Assembly (NCBI GenBank): GCA_016932715.1
Contig: JAFGCG010000084.1
Span: 1-64,000 of the forward strand
DNA: 64,000 nt
Reading direction: 5' to 3'
Origin: Anaerolineales bacterium
GTDB lineage: Bacteria; Chloroflexota; Anaerolineae; Anaerolineales; Villigracilaceae
Under the pieces are notes generated by a model that saw nothing but the letters and a program-made list of their open reading frames with translations, searched no databases and was not told the DNA's origin. The position numbers were made by a program, and so were the translations under genes. This document shows, piece by piece, positions 60,699-64,000 of this stretch (position 1 is the first letter of the stretch; each line of letters begins with the position of its first letter).

Positions 60699-62020
60699 GA
60701 AGCTTGCGCCTCTGAGGGGATCGGCAAGGGAGTCACGAATCCCTTTGCCCGGAATTTTTCAACATACTCTCGCACAACCCAATAATCAAGCCCGACCTGT
60801 TCGGCGATGTCGAAGATCGAATGCTGACCTTCGAAGCGCATCATGATCTTTTCGATCGCTCGGTTGAGCGCCCAGTTCTCGCGCCAGTCCACCCAGAGAC
60901 CGTATCCGCTGAGAAAGACCGGACCGCGGAAGGTCCGCCTCGGGATGTAGTTGCTGGCATAGATGCGGATGATCCGCTCGGCAACGTCCGCAGCCTCGAG
61001 CAGCATGTCCTCGTGGATGATGTCGAGATTGTCGTCGGTGGTGTGATACTCGTCGTAAGGAGCGCGGTTGAGCGAGATGCACGGCACGTTGACGCCGGGT
61101 CCGTTGACCACGCGCTCATCGTTGGCGGGCGCGGCAGCGAAGTCGCGTTCGTCATGATCGGCCTCGCGCAAAACATAATTCGTGATGCGGTCAAGAAGGT
61201 GATCGTGCTGGCGGGTGTGATGCCAGGCGATCCTGTTCTGATTGCCCGTCATCTCCAGGAAGATGCCGCCGCGCAGGTTCGGGATGAGTGACTCGTTGTG
61301 GGCGAGCCAGGCGATCGTGCCGATGGTCTCGGGCCCGAACCAAAAGCGGACGCTCATCGACCCAGCCGGTAGCGGGTTCTCGACGAGGCGCCGCGCCAAC
61401 CCGAGCGCGCTGACCACGCCCGCGCCGTCGTCATTGGCTTGCATCGGATGGCAGGTGTGCGCCTGTACAAGGAATTCACCCGCTGCGGGATTCGCTCCAC
61501 CTTCGGGATGAATGACCGCGCTGGCGACCTTGAATCCCAACTGCGGGTCAGCGATAAATTCCGATTTGATGACCGCGTGATATTTCTTATCGCGCGGAAG
61601 TTTGTCAAAGGTGTTCTTCGATAAACAGAACCCCCAATCGCGTTCGTAATATTTGAAAATCCACGGGATGGCATGCGGGCGTTTCTCATTGAAATACAAA
61701 TGCGGCTGGAGTTCTTCGAAGCCCAGGATTTTATCAATCGGCAAAGAATATGAAACGATGTGAAGCGGATTATCCTTGAAATCCACTACTCGCTCGCCGC
61801 CTTCAATTTCCAAATACGCCTCATGGAGGACGTACCGCTCCGGCACTTTCCACGTCCAGACGGGAGTCAGCGGCGCGTACGTCTCGATGGTGTAGTTCGC
61901 TGAGTCAGGCATGTACGAACCGACGATCTCCAGGGTTTTGTCCTGATCGTCGGAGGCGAGGGCGCGGTGTAGAGGCAGGAATTCTGCGAGGATGGATTTG
62001 AGGGAGGAGTAGGGTTTCAT
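60695..62020 (-). CDS. DUF4910 (M28-like aminopeptidase-fold) protein
   Basis: FLVQAHTCHPMQANDDGAGVVSALGLARRLVENPLPAGSMSVRFWFGPETIGTIAWLAHNE. Confidence 0.88.
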   Translation of the reverse strand: MKPYSSLKSILAEFLPLHRALASDDQDKTLEIVGSYMPDSANYTIETYAPLTPVWTWKVPERYVLHEAYLEIEGGERVVDFKDNPLHIVSYSLPIDKILGFEELQPHLYFNEKRPHAIPWIFKYYERDWGFCLSKNTFDKLPRDKKYHAVIKSEFIADPQLGFKVASAVIHPEGGANPAAGEFLVQAHTCHPMQANDDGAGVVSALGLARRLVENPLPAGSMSVRFWFGPETIGTIAWLAHNESLIPNLRGGIFLEMTGNQNRIAWHHTRQHDHLLDRITNYVLREADHDERDFAAAPANDERVVNGPGVNVPCISLNRAPYDEYHTTDDNLDIIHEDMLLEAADVAERIIRIYASNYIPRRTFRGPVFLSGYGLWVDWRENWALNRAIEKIMMRFEGQHSIFDIAEQVGLDYWVVREYVEKFRAKGFVTPLPIPSEAQAS

Positions 62021-62046
62021 AAAAGTTATTTCATGCAGTTGTTTTT

Positions 62047-62457
62047 CTAAGAAGGAATAGTTTTCAGAATTACACACATTCCCGCAAGTATCCGAATTTT
62101 GAAAGTAGGCTTTTGAAGCATGAAAAGAATATATTGTTGTGCAAAAGCATCCATCATATTTTCGTCGATTTTCAAGAAACCTTCTCGAAGCAATGATTTC
62201 CGTTCATTGATATCGCTCAATTCAAAGTCTATACCATCCCAACTAGTAGGTCCTTGAAAGTACCAGACGCCCTCAAATCCCATATAAAAAGCGACTTCAG
62301 GATCATCTAATTGTTTATGTCCTGCTATAACCAAAACACGATGACCTTGTGAGTAACTATAAATAACTGAGTGATACAAAGATGGATCACCTATATCGAA
62401 ATCAAGTTGATTATGAACTCGTGGTTGCTGAGGCTGCCAGATAGAGTTTGGATTCAT
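62047..62457 (-). CDS. Hypothetical protein, AT-rich gene
   Basis: 136 aa ORF; no family recognised; base composition differs from flanks. Confidence 0.5.
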   Translation of the reverse strand: MNPNSIWQPQQPRVHNQLDFDIGDPSLYHSVIYSYSQGHRVLVIAGHKQLDDPEVAFYMGFEGVWYFQGPTSWDGIDFELSDINERKSLLREGFLKIDENMMDAFAQQYILFMLQKPTFKIRILAGMCVILKTIPS

Positions 62458-62462
62458 AGGTT

Positions 62463-62512
62463 CTCCCTCACCCGTCCTTCGGACACCCTCTCCCGCAGGG
62501 AGAGGGGTACGG
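62463..62512. repeat. GC-rich palindromic element
   Basis: CCCTCACCCGTCCTTCGGACACCCTCTCCCGCAGGGAGAGGGG. Confidence 0.85.
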
Positions 62513-62542
62513 GCGCGGCGACTATTCTCTACTCACTACTCT

Positions 62543-63301
62543 CTATTCATCTTTCTTAATGTAATACAACAAATGCGGATTGCGCTTCATTTCGCGCGCG
62601 GTAAACTCATAGACCTCATTCGCTTTCATCAACTTGACATCCGCTTCGCCGATCTTCGCAACCTTGATGATCCCCGCTTTTTCCATCAACTCACCCATTG
62701 GATCGACCTCGGTGATGACGCCCTTGTCGATGTCGCGCACGAGCATCTCGAAGGTATCGGTGTACGTGTTGCCGTTCTCATCGGTCACCTCGCCGGTGAA
62801 CTGCTTCAGGAAACGATAGTCCACGCCTTCCATTTGCTCGATGTGATGGAAGAAGGTCATGCTGTTCGTATACGACAAGCCGATCACCATGATCTTGCCG
62901 TCCAGGTCACGCAGTTTGCCGAACACAGAATTCCGTTCATAGCTGCTCTTGTACCGCAGACTGCCAAGCATCTCGGCATGCTTGCCCAGAATCGCAAACG
63001 AATAAAAGGGATGGAAGACCCGTTTGGAGCGCGGATCCATACGCACTAATTCTGTCAGTGCGCCCATCTTCGAACGCGTCTTGCGCACATCCCAGGGTTT
63101 GCCCTGGGTGAAATCAAAATTGAAGGTTGGCATGATGAGCGTCCCCTCGGGGCCGAGAGCCGCCTCCAAAGCGCGGACTACCGTCTGCAGGCCGCCTTCT
63201 ACCTCGCCAAGCGACTTATAGGAACTGTGCACGAGCAATGTGTCGCCCTCCTGCACACCCAGGTCACGAAAGCCTTCCACCAGTGTTTCGAATGTCAGCA
63301 T
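62543..63301 (-). CDS. AAC(3) family N-acetyltransferase
   Basis: LGVQEGDTLLVHSSYKSLGEVEGGLQTVVRALEAALGPEGTLIMPTFNFDF. Confidence 0.92.
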   Translation of the reverse strand: MLTFETLVEGFRDLGVQEGDTLLVHSSYKSLGEVEGGLQTVVRALEAALGPEGTLIMPTFNFDFTQGKPWDVRKTRSKMGALTELVRMDPRSKRVFHPFYSFAILGKHAEMLGSLRYKSSYERNSVFGKLRDLDGKIMVIGLSYTNSMTFFHHIEQMEGVDYRFLKQFTGEVTDENGNTYTDTFEMLVRDIDKGVITEVDPMGELMEKAGIIKVAKIGEADVKLMKANEVYEFTAREMKRNPHLLYYIKKDE

Positions 63302-63320
63302 GTTGTCCTCCGAAACTTTC

Positions 63321-63432
63321 TTCGCGCTGAGCGGAGTGCCGTGCTCGTTGGCACGCAGTCGAAGCGCGTTAGAAGAATATGTTTGCTCCATTAACTGCGC
63401 TTCGTCTTCGCCTACGGCTCCGCTCAGCGCGA
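63321..63432. repeat. Two CTCCGCTCAGCGCGA-containing palindromic elements between genes
   Basis: cttcgcgctgagcggagtgcc...cgcagtcgaagcgc and ctgcgcttcgtcttcgcctacggctccgctcagcgcga. Confidence 0.7.
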
Positions 63433-64000
63433 TATAACCTTCTCATAAGCCTGCAGAAGTTTACCAAAGTTCTTCCGCCAGTCCGCTTTTTGCTCCGCGG
63501 TCTTACGCGCCGCCGCACCGATCTTCTTGAACGACCTGCGGTTTTTGATCGCATACAGGATTTTCTCTGCAAGATCATCCGCATCCCCATCCCGGAACAG
63601 CCAGCCGTTGACGCCGTCCTCGATCCATTCCCGGTTGCCCGGGATATCCGAAACCAGACAGGGCAGCCCGCTCGCCAGCGCTTCCATCAGTGAAACGGAT
63701 GAACCGTCCACGTGCGAAGGCGAGATGTAGAGGTCGGCCATGTGATACCAGCGCGGCAAGTCCTTCTGTCCGATCTGCCCGCCAAAATGGACGCGTTCCA
63801 GCAGTCCGCCCTTCATCAGGGTCTGGCGGATCTTCCCACCCTGCGAGCCTCCGCCCAACAGGATGAGATTCACGTTCGGCTTCATCGCCGCAACCTTGAC
63901 AAACGCCTTCGCCAGCACATCCACGCCATAGATCGCTTCCCAGGTGCGGTTGCAAAACAAAGTGATTTGCCGATTTGTTGATTTGCTGATTTGCCGATTT
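63424..64000 (-). CDS. Glycosyltransferase family 4 protein, 5' end beyond the window
   Basis: NLILLGGGSQGGKIRQTL...LPRWYHMADLYISPSHVDGSSVSLMEALASGLPCLVSDIPGNREWI; frame stays open to the window edge. Confidence 0.9.
   Translation of the reverse strand, partial: NRQISKSTNRQITLFCNRTWEAIYGVDVLAKAFVKVAAMKPNVNLILLGGGSQGGKIRQTLMKGGLLERVHFGGQIGQKDLPRWYHMADLYISPSHVDGSSVSLMEALASGLPCLVSDIPGNREWIEDGVNGWLFRDGDADDLAEKILYAIKNRRSFKKIGAAARKTAEQKADWRKNFGKLLQAYEKVISR
63964..64000. repeat. 8-bp tandem array (GATTTGCC/TGATTTGC) inside the GT4 CDS
   Basis: gatttgc|cgatttgt|tgatttgc|tgatttgc|cgattt; read as NRQISKSTNRQIT. Confidence 0.85.

Overview
This looks like a bacterial chromosomal window, probably Chloroflexota/Anaerolineae-like from its protein families and repeat content (taxonomy is inference). 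No rRNA, tRNA, CRISPR array or transposase was recognised by eye. (1) 0-4 kb: housekeeping genes (AdoMet decarboxylase family, phosphodiesterase-type lipoprotein, AMP nucleosidase, DUF4332). (2) ~3.8-15.6 kb: an accessory, conflict-type island with a DUF559 endonuclease-like gene, a nuclease + DUF2075/Schlafen-type helicase, an orphan AbrB antitoxin, an orphan MNT nucleotidyltransferase, a WD40 lipoprotein, a frameshifted DUF4258/DUF2283 pair, two remnants of one thioesterase-like C-terminus, and a tight three-gene operon (uncharacterised protein - CHAT protease - TPR protein). A decayed copy of the WD40 3' end lies on the far side of that operon. (3) 15.7-34.5 kb: EttA-like ABC-F, two lipoproteins, an ABC exporter, a multi-PAS histidine kinase, a MocR regulator with a clear operator, DUF2142, and a MerR regulator with a textbook 19-bp-spacer promoter that predicts a leaderless mRNA. 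(4) 34.6-64 kb: a large surface-glycan cluster (NeuB-like, NeuA-HAD fusion, SpsF-like, several glycosyltransferases) that also encodes fused ATP sulfurylase/APS kinase and two PAPS-type sulfotransferases, which suggests a sulfated nonulosonate glycan. The most unusual pattern is a set of short repeat families: degenerate 7-8 bp tandem arrays, 9-bp-unit hairpins and GC-rich palindromes. They occupy intergenic regions and are also read in frame inside many glycan genes. In one case the expected in-frame TGA of the repeat is an AGA codon.
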